Shown: positions 43,629 through 51,674 of the stretch, one piece after another
Layout of the letters: every line of letters starts with the position of its first letter
How positions within the stretch are numbered: position 1 is the first letter of the stretch
Assembly: GCF_002192415.1 (NCBI RefSeq)
Contig: NZ_CP021780.1
Coordinates: forward strand, 4,402,001 to 4,466,000
Source: Paenibacillus donghaensis
GTDB lineage: Bacteria > Bacillota > Bacilli > Paenibacillales > Paenibacillaceae
Direction: 5' to 3'
Length of the DNA stretch: 64,000 bases
Made by a program: the position numbers and the translations under genes
Notes under the pieces: generated by a model
The model's database searches: none
What the model saw: the letters and a program-made list of their open reading frames with translations, nothing else
Told to the model about the DNA's origin: nothing

Positions 43629-44548
43629 TCCCCCTCTCTTAGTGGTTTCTCTCTCTCGAGTGCTGCTCTCCGCAGGCTGCTGCTCTTCTCACTACGCTGT
43701 TGGATCGCGGTAATAACCAGCCCCTTGCGAGCACCGAACAATAATGAAACCGTAAACACGGCTGCCGAGCACACTACGATAAACGGTCCGGTAGGCCAGC
43801 CTTTGCCCATCGTGCTGATGAGTGTCCCGGCAACGCCGGAGCCTCCTCCAACTACCGCCGCCCAGATCAGCATCCAGCCGAAGGAATGTGTCCAGTAACG
43901 CGCACTGACCGACGGAATAATCAGCAGCGCCGACATCAGGATGACTCCAACCGCCTGAATGCCGATTACAATAACGAGCACCAGAACGGCCGTATAGAGA
44001 ACATTCATCGTCCGGTTCCACAGCCCAAGGCCCTTGGCAAACTGTGGGTCGAACAGGAACAGCTTCCATTCCTTGAAGGCAATCCCGACCAGAGCTATAA
44101 CCAGCAGCCCCAGCCCGCTCATCGTATAGACATCGCTGCGCACCATGGAGGCCGCCTGTCCGAAGATGAAGCCGTCCAGTCCGCTGACATTGCCGCCGCC
44201 CGTGCGGTTGACCATAGTAAGCAGCATGATCCCCAGTCCAAAAAACACAGACAGCACAATGCCCATCGCCGAGTCCTCCTTGATCCGGCTGTAGGCCACG
44301 ACCCACTGTACCAGAAGTGCGCCAAGCAGGGCGCTGACCGCAGCTCCGAAGATCAGCACGGGCAGGCTTTTGACTCCGGTCAGAGCAAAAGCGATCACCA
44401 CCCCCGGCAATGCGGCATGCGACAGGGCGTCGCTCATCAGGCTCTGCCGTTTCCAATAGGCCAGGCAGCCGATCATGCCTGAGGCAATGCCGAGAATCAG
44501 CATGCTGAGCAGCACCCACCAGGTATTCGGAGACACCAGCAGGCTCAT
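43619..44548 (-). CDS. mntC: Manganese/zinc ABC transporter permease (MntC-like)
   Basis: A 309-residue ABC-3 permease with about eight helices. LMSDALSHAALPGVVIAFAL, FDPQFAKGLGLWNRTMNVL and QAVGVILMSALLIIPSVSAR are conserved. The tail after residue 285 is basic and hydrophilic. It overlaps mntB by 4 bases and mntD by 10, so translation is coupled. Confidence 0.9.
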   Translation of the reverse strand: MSLLVSPNTWWVLLSMLILGIASGMIGCLAYWKRQSLMSDALSHAALPGVVIAFALTGVKSLPVLIFGAAVSALLGALLVQWVVAYSRIKEDSAMGIVLSVFFGLGIMLLTMVNRTGGGNVSGLDGFIFGQAASMVRSDVYTMSGLGLLVIALVGIAFKEWKLFLFDPQFAKGLGLWNRTMNVLYTAVLVLVIVIGIQAVGVILMSALLIIPSVSARYWTHSFGWMLIWAAVVGGGSGVAGTLISTMGKGWPTGPFIVVCSAAVFTVSLLFGARKGLVITAIQQRSEKSSSLRRAALEREKPLREGEWG

Positions 44549-45291
44549 GAGGGCACCTCATTCCGCCAGCGCAATCCGCCGCCATAAGTCCGGTATACAT
44601 TGTCCTTCGTAAAAATATCGGCGGTAGGCCCGTAATTCGTTACCGTGCGGTTCAGCAGCAGCACATGGTCAAAATAATCCTCTACCGTCTGCAGATCGTG
44701 GTGGACGACCAGCACCGTCTTGCCTCTTCCCTTCAGCTCGCGGAGCGTGGACATGATTGCCTGCTCTGTAGCGGCGTCCACTCCGGCCAGCGGTTCATCC
44801 ATGAAATAAATCTCCGCGTCCTGCACCAGGGCGCGGGCCAGGAACACACGCTGCTGCTGGCCGCCGGACAGTTGGCTGATCTGGCGGTCTGCGAAGTCTG
44901 TCATTCCCATCTGCATCAATGCCTTAAGCGCCAGTTCGCGATGGCTGGCCTTCGGACGCTTCAGCCAGCCGACGGCTCCGTACAAGCCCATCATCACCAC
45001 ATCCAGCGCATCGGTGGGAAAATCCCAGTCTACTGATCCGCGCTGTGGAACATACCCGATTTTTCTGCGCATATTGGAAAGGGGCTCACCAGCGAACGTC
45101 ACCGTGCCGCTCAGCTTCGGATGAAGCTCCAGCATTGTCTTAAGCAGGGTTGATTTGCCGGCACCATTTGGTCCGACAATCCCGGTCAGCGAACCTTTCG
45201 GCAGCTCGAAGTTCACTTGCTCCAGCACGGTGCTTTTGCGGTAGGCTGCAGACAGCCCTTTCACTTGTAGTCCAGTTGCCAATTCTGACAT
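44545..45291 (-). CDS. mntB: Manganese/zinc ABC transporter ATP-binding protein (MntB-like)
   Basis: A 248-residue ABC ATPase: Walker A GPNGAGKST, Q loop VPQRGSVDWDFP, signature LSGGQQQRVFLARAL, Walker B EIYFMDEPLAGVD and switch His in VVHHDLQTVEDYFD. It drives metal import through MntC and MntD. The ATG follows the mntA stop directly, with GGAGGAGGG overlapping the mntA end. Confidence 0.93.
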   Translation of the reverse strand: MSELATGLQVKGLSAAYRKSTVLEQVNFELPKGSLTGIVGPNGAGKSTLLKTMLELHPKLSGTVTFAGEPLSNMRRKIGYVPQRGSVDWDFPTDALDVVMMGLYGAVGWLKRPKASHRELALKALMQMGMTDFADRQISQLSGGQQQRVFLARALVQDAEIYFMDEPLAGVDAATEQAIMSTLRELKGRGKTVLVVHHDLQTVEDYFDHVLLLNRTVTNYGPTADIFTKDNVYRTYGGGLRWRNEVPS

Positions 45292-45292
45292 G

Positions 45293-46267
45293 CTAGTTCC
45301 CTCCTCCGCCCAAAGCCTTGGCTATGGTGTTTACATTATGGCGGTACATCCCGATATAGGTCCCTTCTTCGGTTCCTTCATTCCCCATTGCATCCGAGAA
45401 CAGCTCTCCGCCCAGCTTAACCTCCAGCCCCCGGCTGGCCGCGCCTTCAATCACTGCGTTGATCGAATTCTGGTTCACACTGCTCTCCACGAATACGGCC
45501 GGCACCTGATGCTCCAGCAGCAGACTGATCGTATCATCCACATCCGTGATACCGATCTCATCCTCTGTGCTCAGTCCCTGCAGGCCAACCACATCCAGGT
45601 CGAACATCCGTCCGAAGTAACCAAAAGCATCATGTGCCGTTACCAGCACCCGCTGGTTCTCCGGGATGGAGCTCATCAGCGAATCCGCTTCCGCCTTCAG
45701 CTCATCCAGCTTGGCGAAATAAGCGGTTTTGTTCTCTTCAAACAGCGCGGCATCGTCCGGGTATTCAGTCTTCAGCTCCTCGGCGGCTGAATCCAGCGCC
45801 AGCTTCCAGATCTCAATGTCAAACCAGACATGCGGATCGATGTCCCCCTTCTCATCCTTCAGCCGTTTCTCTGGCGGGATGGCCTCTGCCACAGCAAGTA
45901 CCGGCTTGCTTTTGCCGATCTGTTCAAACACCTCAGTCAGGTTACCCTCCAGGTGCAGACCACTGTAGAATACGATGTCCGCTGAGCTCATCTTGGCGAT
46001 ATCGCCTTGGGTGGCATTGTACAGATGCGGATCAACCCCTGGTCCCATCAAGCTGGTAACGCTGACCCGGTCACCACCTATAACCGCAAGCGGCTCAGCA
46101 ATTTGAGCGATGGTGGTTACAATGGAGATTTTCCCGTCCTTGGCGCCACTCGCCACATCTCCTGAACCAGACGAGCATGCCGACAGCAGCAGTATGAATA
46201 CCATCATCAGCAGCATCCCTAATTTTGTCACACGCCTCGATAACATTTGATTACTATTCCATTTCAT
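45293..46267 (-). CDS. mntA: Manganese-binding lipoprotein of ABC transporter (MntA-like)
   Basis: A 324-residue cluster A-I metal-binding protein. The lipobox LLLSACSSG places the acylated cysteine at about residue 31. Ligand regions are GPGVDPHLYNATQGD, DPHVWFDIEIWKLA, VTAHDAFGYFGRMF and FVESSVNQNS. There is no long His-rich loop, which argues against ZnuA and for manganese. It is the first gene of the operon, with GGGAGG before the ATG and an MntR-like box about 80 bases upstream. Confidence 0.92.
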   Translation of the reverse strand: MKWNSNQMLSRRVTKLGMLLMMVFILLLSACSSGSGDVASGAKDGKISIVTTIAQIAEPLAVIGGDRVSVTSLMGPGVDPHLYNATQGDIAKMSSADIVFYSGLHLEGNLTEVFEQIGKSKPVLAVAEAIPPEKRLKDEKGDIDPHVWFDIEIWKLALDSAAEELKTEYPDDAALFEENKTAYFAKLDELKAEADSLMSSIPENQRVLVTAHDAFGYFGRMFDLDVVGLQGLSTEDEIGITDVDDTISLLLEHQVPAVFVESSVNQNSINAVIEGAASRGLEVKLGGELFSDAMGNEGTEEGTYIGMYRHNVNTIAKALGGGGN

Positions 46268-46347
46268 GTTTGTTCCTCCCTCAGCCTCTGATATCCACGT
46301 TGATTATTTCTTTCTACTACGACACAATAATGGCTTGGCTTAAATTT

Positions 46348-46365
46348 GTTTCCCTAAGGCAAAAC
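46348..46365 (-). promoter_or_regulatory. MntR-type operator of mntABCD
   Basis: The minus strand reads GTTTTGCCTTAGGGAAAC, an interrupted palindrome matching the known MntR box pattern TTTGCCTNAGGNAAA. Its place upstream of mntA predicts manganese-dependent repression by MntR. mntR itself is not in the window. Confidence 0.8.
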
Positions 46366-46579
46366 TTATTCCTATAAACAAAATAAGTGCTTCCGCCTAA
46401 GATGTCAAGAAAAACCTTAATCAAATGTTCAATATTGGGACGGAAATCGTTCGTTATCCGGTTGCAAAAGCGTCCCTACTTCCGGTGCAGACTCTCTATT
46501 CGAGTTTTTTAGAATCTGAGTAAATGGCGGGCGGGGATGGTGAGAACACCCTTTGGGAGAAGGATGGAGAAAGTGATAT

Positions 46580-46825
46580 TGGGCGCTGAGTAATGGTTGT
46601 CAGTGGACGGTGGCGGGGTGAGTTACGGGGGCGACTGGGTGGATTGGGCGTTGGCGGGATGAGTTACGGGAGAGGCGACTTGGTTAGCGGTTACGTGGTG
46701 AGTTACGTCGGAGATTCTTGGTGGCTGGGCGGCGGACTCGGTGAGTAACATTGGTACTTGAATGGCTGGCGGCAGGCTCGGTGAGTGACGTTGGCTTCTT
46801 GGATGGTGGGTGACGGACTCGGTAA
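46580..46825. repeat. G-rich degenerate repeats
   Basis: A strongly G-biased strand carries repeated GTGAGTTACG and GTGAGTNACNTTGG words about every 45-60 bases, with GGCGGG and GGTGGC between. No coding frame is supported. The stretch 46366-46579 before it holds nothing I recognise. Confidence 0.5.
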
Positions 46826-46887
46826 GCGTCAGAAAATGCGGACTGCATAGCCCTCCCTCTGGGCTATATCGGCCGATTCGCCTGGCT

Positions 46888-47018
46888 AACGGACTCAGTT
46901 GCCTCTATTTGCTGCAAACGGCTCTCTTTGTAGCAGAATAATGCTACATAAGGGCCATAGGGTCCGCAACACTCGTCACAGGTGGAAAATACGCAAAATA
47001 GAGGCTATACGGTCCGTT
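46888..47018. repeat. Inverted-repeat element F
   Basis: It starts AACGGACTCAGTTGCCTCTA and ends, inverted, AACGGACCGTATAGCCTCTA, 131 bases in all, with no coding capacity. The same arms make up the core of MITE C copies 1 and 2, and one arm lies at 16770. Confidence 0.6.
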
Positions 47019-47034
47019 GATAGCCTATATATAC

Positions 47035-47078
47035 AAAAAAACGCCCGTCTGCACAGCAGGCGCTGCGTAAACGGGTGT
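47035..47078 (-). terminator. Terminator after esterase-DinB gene
   Basis: Minus-strand ACACCCGT pairs with ACGGGCGT around an inner GCAGCGCCTGCTGTGC hairpin and is followed by seven T. Confidence 0.75.
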
Positions 47079-47105
47079 GTACACTCCTTCTAACTTATAC
47101 TCCTG

Positions 47106-49073
47106 CTAATCTTCCAGCCTTGCATAGTTAATAAAATCCGTGTTCACCGGCTCTTGGCCCTCCAGGCGCAAATAAGTCGAAATCTGGCCGCGGTGGTAAC
47201 TGCCGTGAAGAGCAACATGGCTAAGAATATCCGCTACGGAGCTGCTATAGGCTATCCCTTTGCTGTTCTGGTAGCTCACGATATCCGGCAGCCGGGAATC
47301 GCTGAGAGCACTTAAATACTGCTGATACCCGGCGTAATTCGCCTTCAGCAGCGCTTCGCACTCTGCCAGTGAAGAGACCGGCCAGATAGCAATCGCAGAG
47401 CTGTCCCTGTGGTTAAGGCGCTCCAGCCAGACGCGTTCCGCGCTCAGCAGATGGCCAAACAAGGTGGTCAGCTTGGCAGAAGTCCCTCCAGTACCCTGCA
47501 GCGCCCTTAGAATCTCCGTATTTGCCCAGTGCGCATGAGCGGCAAGCCGCAGCTGATAGTCACACAGCGGCTGCTGCGGCTGACCCGCTTCGTCAGCAGG
47601 ACCGTCCGACCAGCCGCTCAGCCGTTTGCGTTTCTCCGTATCCGGATCAAACACCACGCGCAACTGCTCATCGAAGACCAGCGTAGCCCGATGCCGATGG
47701 TCGTATGCCGGCCAGGGCTGGCCTGCCGTGGCCGGATCACTGCGCCGGGCGAAGCTGATCCAGGCCGCCTGCATCGCTTCCGCTACCCGAGTCATGGCCG
47801 GAGTAACGGTTATTCCCAGCAGCGGGAGCAGCGCCAGATTGTTAAAGACATAGACGATTTCGGCACCATGCACCGCCTTGCTAAGCAGCGGATGCCCGGG
47901 CACCGCCATATCGAAACGGTACATCCAGACCGGAGCATACGCCTGCTGGCTCTCGGCCAGAGCTACCGAGCTGTTCCAGAAGTACAGATCGGTCAGGATC
48001 TCCGCCTGCCCTTCCCATGAGGCCGGGTAATGGCGGGCAATCTCCGCCAGGCTGCCGGTGCCCATCAGCATTTCCAGCGCCTTCAGCGACTGCTCGAAAT
48101 CTGCAGCCGTGGTGCCCTCGCGGAAGAACAGATTGCCCTCATGGCGGTTTGTTCCGATCAGCAGCGGAATACCGCGCGCAGCCCCGTTTCTTACCGCCTC
48201 TGCCGGTTCCACCGGCAGCGTGTCCGGATCAATCACCGGCTGGAAGAACATGCTGAGCGAATCTCCCGAGAGCTTATAGACCATCCGCTCGGCAGCGTCA
48301 ATAATCTGCTCCGCTGTCAGCTTCGGCAATTCGGCGGCTGCTGTATCCGCTTGTAAACCCAGCTCCTCCAGCAAGGCTCCTGCTACCTCCGCCCCTTGCT
48401 TGGCGGGCAGGGTCTGCGCCGCTCCGCTCTGCATGATTGCTCCCGAGAACAAGCCTTTGGCCGCAGGCATGGCCAGCAGGGCAGCGATGCTCATGCTGCC
48501 TGCCGATTCGCCGAACACCGTCACACGCTGCGGATCACCGCCGAAGGCGGCAATATTGCCCTGCACCCATTCGAGGGCAGCGATCTGGTCCAGCAAGCCC
48601 TGGTTGGAGCACAACCCTTCGCCCAGCGGCGACAAATGCAGGAATCCAAACGGTCCCAGCCGGTAATTAATCGTAACTACAATGACATCTCCGCGAACAG
48701 CGAGGCTTGAGCCGTCAAACATCGGCTGGCTGCCTGCACCGGTTACGAAGGTTCCTCCGTGAATCCACACCATGACCGGCCGATCCGCTGCACCTTCCGC
48801 TGCCGCCCACACATTCAGATACAGACAGTCTTCGGAATGCAGCGGTTTCGCCCCTCCAAACCGGGTACCTCTGCTGTCGGCAGGCTGATGGCTGACCGGG
48901 CCGAAGTCATAGGCATCGCGGACACCGCTCCATGATTCAGGCGGTCTGGGCGCATGGAACCGCAAACTACCTACAGGTGCTGCGGCAAAAGGGATGCCGC
49001 GCCACACATTCACCCCACTCTCCTGCCGGCCTTGAAGCTTGCCATAAGCGGTTGCTGCTATTATTCCTGGCAT
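47106..49073 (-). CDS. Carboxylesterase type B fused to DinB-like domain
   Basis: A 655-residue protein. Residues 1-495 form a type B carboxylesterase: EDCLYLNVW, oxyanion loop WIHGGTFVTGAG, catalytic serine 190 in FGESAGSMS and a late His in VHGAEIVYVF. Residues about 504-655 form a DinB-type four-helix bundle with three histidines in FGHLLSAERVW and SHVALHGSYHRGQI. Ordinary enzymes stop near 490-500 residues, so this is a true two-domain reading frame. It probably hydrolyses carboxylic esters; the DinB half may be a metal-dependent thiol or hydrolase module. GGAGGAATT precedes the ATG. It is 23 bases after the AI-2E permease gene. Confidence 0.88.
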   Translation of the reverse strand: MPGIIAATAYGKLQGRQESGVNVWRGIPFAAAPVGSLRFHAPRPPESWSGVRDAYDFGPVSHQPADSRGTRFGGAKPLHSEDCLYLNVWAAAEGAADRPVMVWIHGGTFVTGAGSQPMFDGSSLAVRGDVIVVTINYRLGPFGFLHLSPLGEGLCSNQGLLDQIAALEWVQGNIAAFGGDPQRVTVFGESAGSMSIAALLAMPAAKGLFSGAIMQSGAAQTLPAKQGAEVAGALLEELGLQADTAAAELPKLTAEQIIDAAERMVYKLSGDSLSMFFQPVIDPDTLPVEPAEAVRNGAARGIPLLIGTNRHEGNLFFREGTTAADFEQSLKALEMLMGTGSLAEIARHYPASWEGQAEILTDLYFWNSSVALAESQQAYAPVWMYRFDMAVPGHPLLSKAVHGAEIVYVFNNLALLPLLGITVTPAMTRVAEAMQAAWISFARRSDPATAGQPWPAYDHRHRATLVFDEQLRVVFDPDTEKRKRLSGWSDGPADEAGQPQQPLCDYQLRLAAHAHWANTEILRALQGTGGTSAKLTTLFGHLLSAERVWLERLNHRDSSAIAIWPVSSLAECEALLKANYAGYQQYLSALSDSRLPDIVSYQNSKGIAYSSSVADILSHVALHGSYHRGQISTYLRLEGQEPVNTDFINYARLED

Positions 49074-49096
49074 TTGCTAATTCCTCCGTCCTATTC

Positions 49097-50260
49097 CTAA
49101 TCCTGAATGTCCTTGCTCACTTCCAGCTCTTTATACAATCCCGAGCGGAACCGGAACCACTGGAACACATGTGTACAGACCACTTTGAATACCGCGTATC
49201 CAGGCACAGCGAGAATGATTCCGAGCAAACCGAACATTTTGCCGGCAAATATAATCACAAAAATAATCGTTATCGGATGAATCTTGAGCGACTTGCCCAT
49301 GATCTGCGGGGAGATAAACTTCCCTTCCACCAACTGGACGGCGGTCCAGACAATAATCATCTTGAGCAGCATAAACGGTGAGGTCACCATGGCCACAATC
49401 AGCGCAGGTGTGATAGCTATCGCCGGTCCGAGATAAGGAACCACCGCGGTACATGCTGCCGCAATCGCCAGAATAAGCGAATATTCCAGGCCGATAATCA
49501 GATAACCTATGTAGAGCAGCGCACCAATACAGCAGCTGACAATGATCTGGCCACGGATGTAGGAAGCCACCTGGCTGTTCATCTCCGACATGACCATCCG
49601 GGTCTGCGGCTGCAGCGCGGTAGGGATGAATCTCATAATGAAATCAGGCAGTCTTTTGCCGTCACGCAGCAGATAGAATAGAATGAACGGCGTAGTCACG
49701 ACGGCCAGTACAATCTCTGTCAGCGCTCCGACTAAGCTTCCGACTCCATTCAAGGCATTGTTCAGAAATGAGGTTCCCCAGGTTGTCACCTTGCTGGTAA
49801 TCTCGCTGAAATCACTACCAATACTCTGCTGAAATTGACCAAACAGTTCGCTTCCAGTCAGATTCATGAACTCTTCTTGGATCTGTTCACTGTATTTCGG
49901 GAAATTTCCGATCAACTCCGACAGCTGGGTGCGGATAATCGGAATGACCGTCAGCAGAATCAGCGTGATGATGCCCGCGATCAGCAAATATAGAATAACG
50001 ATGCCATAAGCACGCTTCACCTTGCTGCGCCGTTCCAGCCGGTCTACCAGCGGATTCAGCAGATAATAAGCAATCCCCGATAACAGCAGCGGTGCCGCCA
50101 CCGTATGCAGCAGCACTGAGAGCGGCTTGAACAAAAACGGCAATCTGGAGAACACCAGCACATTGATACCAATCAATAATAGAATCAGCAAACTTACCAC
50201 AAACTTATTATTCAGAAAAAATTTCCTGAATTTCTCCGGCCATACCTGCAGCCTCTCCAT
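49097..50260 (-). CDS. AI-2E family transporter
   Basis: A 387-residue membrane protein of the AI-2E (PerM/YtvI) family with about eight helices. FLFKPLSVLLHTVAAPLLLSG at the N-terminus, RLERRSKVKRAYGIVILYLL, and PYLGPAIAITPALIVAM with GKSLKIHPITIIFVIIFAG near the end are typical. Substrates are diverse (autoinducer export, Na+/H+ exchange) and cannot be assigned. It starts a possible two-gene unit with the esterase-DinB gene. Confidence 0.88.
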   Translation of the reverse strand: MERLQVWPEKFRKFFLNNKFVVSLLILLLIGINVLVFSRLPFLFKPLSVLLHTVAAPLLLSGIAYYLLNPLVDRLERRSKVKRAYGIVILYLLIAGIITLILLTVIPIIRTQLSELIGNFPKYSEQIQEEFMNLTGSELFGQFQQSIGSDFSEITSKVTTWGTSFLNNALNGVGSLVGALTEIVLAVVTTPFILFYLLRDGKRLPDFIMRFIPTALQPQTRMVMSEMNSQVASYIRGQIIVSCCIGALLYIGYLIIGLEYSLILAIAAACTAVVPYLGPAIAITPALIVAMVTSPFMLLKMIIVWTAVQLVEGKFISPQIMGKSLKIHPITIIFVIIFAGKMFGLLGIILAVPGYAVFKVVCTHVFQWFRFRSGLYKELEVSKDIQD

Positions 50261-50407
50261 TCAACCAACCCCTTGCCTGTATAGCATATTTTGGAAGGTA
50301 ATGCTCACTTCCCTTTTGTAATAGCATAGTCAACCCGAGGGCAGCAAGTCAAATTCGACGCCACCACCGCCCAGAGGCTGTGTGTAGCATGCAGTTATAT
50401 ACCGTTT

Positions 50408-50614
50408 CTAGCGCAAATAACAGCCGTTATTGATGTCAAAAGTAGCACCTGTATACGCCTTGGATTTGGCGCTTAGCAGAAATATCACCGTATCGGCAAT
50501 ATCCTCCGGCAAAAGAGGCTCCTTAATCAGCTGATGCTGTTGATATTCCTGCTGCCTCCACTGCGGAATATGGCTCATCATGGGTGTGCTTGCCATCGTG
50601 GGTGCCACTGCCAT
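50408..50614 (-). pseudogene. C-terminal remnant of a short-chain dehydrogenase
   Basis: About 65 residues match only the last part of an SDR enzyme: LLPEDIADTVIFLLSAKSKAYTG and ATFDINNGCY before the stop. The Rossmann fold and catalytic Tyr-x3-Lys are missing, and 5 bases upstream the GNAT gene ends. This looks like the leftover of a deletion. Confidence 0.6.
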
Positions 50615-50619
50615 CTTAA

Positions 50620-51429
50620 TTAGTTAAATTTGATATCCGCAATTGTTCCGGCCTCCAGGAAGCCCAGCGACTGATACACTTGGTTGGAATCGGGATTCTT
50701 GGCATCCGCATACAGCATAGGAATGAGCCCCTCGCGGTGCAGCTTGGCACATACTCCAGCCACAACTGCGCTGGCATAACCCTGCTTGCGGCAATCCCGC
50801 GAGGTAAAAACTTCATTGATGCGCCCATATCTGGCGGAACGGTGGCCGATCTGGGCCATGGCGACTGGGGTCTCATGCACCAGCCATAGGTACATCCGCC
50901 CGGCACTGGCAGTTGCCTTGGCCAAGGACAGCATGCTCTCCGGCTCACAAGACTGTCCAAATGCATCTTGAATAAAATGGGCCATAAACCCGGCAATAGT
51001 ATCCGCGTCTTCTGCACCCGCAAGCCTCAGATTCCCCTCAACATGTACCGGCTGCCGGAGCACGGGACATTGGTAGGCGTGCATGGTCATGTGGGTATGA
51101 TAGCTGATGTTTCTGATCCCGCCCCAAGTCTCCGCGAACAGTCTGGCCGCTTCAGGTTCGGCAGTTATGCCGGGAAGAAAGGTTTCCTGAAGCTGGCTTG
51201 CCAGCTGCTGCACCAGTTGCACCCGCTGTGCCGCGCCAAGGGAAGGCGCGATCCACAGCCAGGGATTATAGCCTTTGGTATGGGCATAGATCAGGTTGTC
51301 TGCTGCCGTCTTAAGCTTCATAGCACCTGCAGACCCATTGATTTGATGAATCAGGTTATACTGCACCTCATCCTTCCTGAATTCTATCCCCTCAAGCACG
51401 GTATCGCCTGTTTCGAACTCTTTAAACAT
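50620..51429 (-). CDS. GNAT-family N-acetyltransferase
   Basis: A 269-residue protein. The C-terminal half (about 140-265) is a GNAT domain with RINEVFTSRDCRKQGYASAV, the acetyl-CoA loop, and NQVYQSLGFLEAGTIADI. The N-terminal half is a degenerate GNAT-like region. The substrate is unknown. GGGGGGAG precedes the ATG at 51429; the upstream start is rejected. Confidence 0.85.
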   Translation of the reverse strand: MFKEFETGDTVLEGIEFRKDEVQYNLIHQINGSAGAMKLKTAADNLIYAHTKGYNPWLWIAPSLGAAQRVQLVQQLASQLQETFLPGITAEPEAARLFAETWGGIRNISYHTHMTMHAYQCPVLRQPVHVEGNLRLAGAEDADTIAGFMAHFIQDAFGQSCEPESMLSLAKATASAGRMYLWLVHETPVAMAQIGHRSARYGRINEVFTSRDCRKQGYASAVVAGVCAKLHREGLIPMLYADAKNPDSNQVYQSLGFLEAGTIADIKFN

Positions 51430-51464
51430 CCGACTCCCCCCTAAATATGGCAAAAGCTTGAGCT

Positions 51465-51568
51465 GTATAAGATGAACTTAAGAATGGAGTAGTGGAGTTG
51501 CCAGAAAGCCTGATGCATAGGGCTTCCTGGCAGCTCCGTATGTAACATTCTTAAGTTCACGTTCTATA
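51465..51568. repeat. Inverted-repeat element E, copy 2
   Basis: The outer arms TAAGATGAACTTAAGAATG and CATTCTTAAGTTCACGTTCTA match each other, and an inner stem pairs AGTTGCCAGAAAGCC with GGGCTTCCTGGCAGCT. It could form one long cruciform hairpin of about 104 bases. The ends match element E at 10855, and a lone arm occurs at about 55583. Confidence 0.6.
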
Positions 51569-51605
51569 TCTGTTCATTGTAATCCTCCTAGTGCAGAAAG
51601 AAAAT

Positions 51606-51633
51606 AGCCGCGCCCTAATCATTGGGCGCGGCT
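51606..51633 (-). terminator. Terminator after DUF2264 gene
   Basis: A perfect AGCCGCGCCC stem with its complement and an 8-base loop, followed on the minus strand by ATTTTCTTTC. Confidence 0.85.
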
Positions 51634-51674
51634 GGAGGGCCAGCGTAACTGGTTGATGTCTGCTTCTTGGTGAT

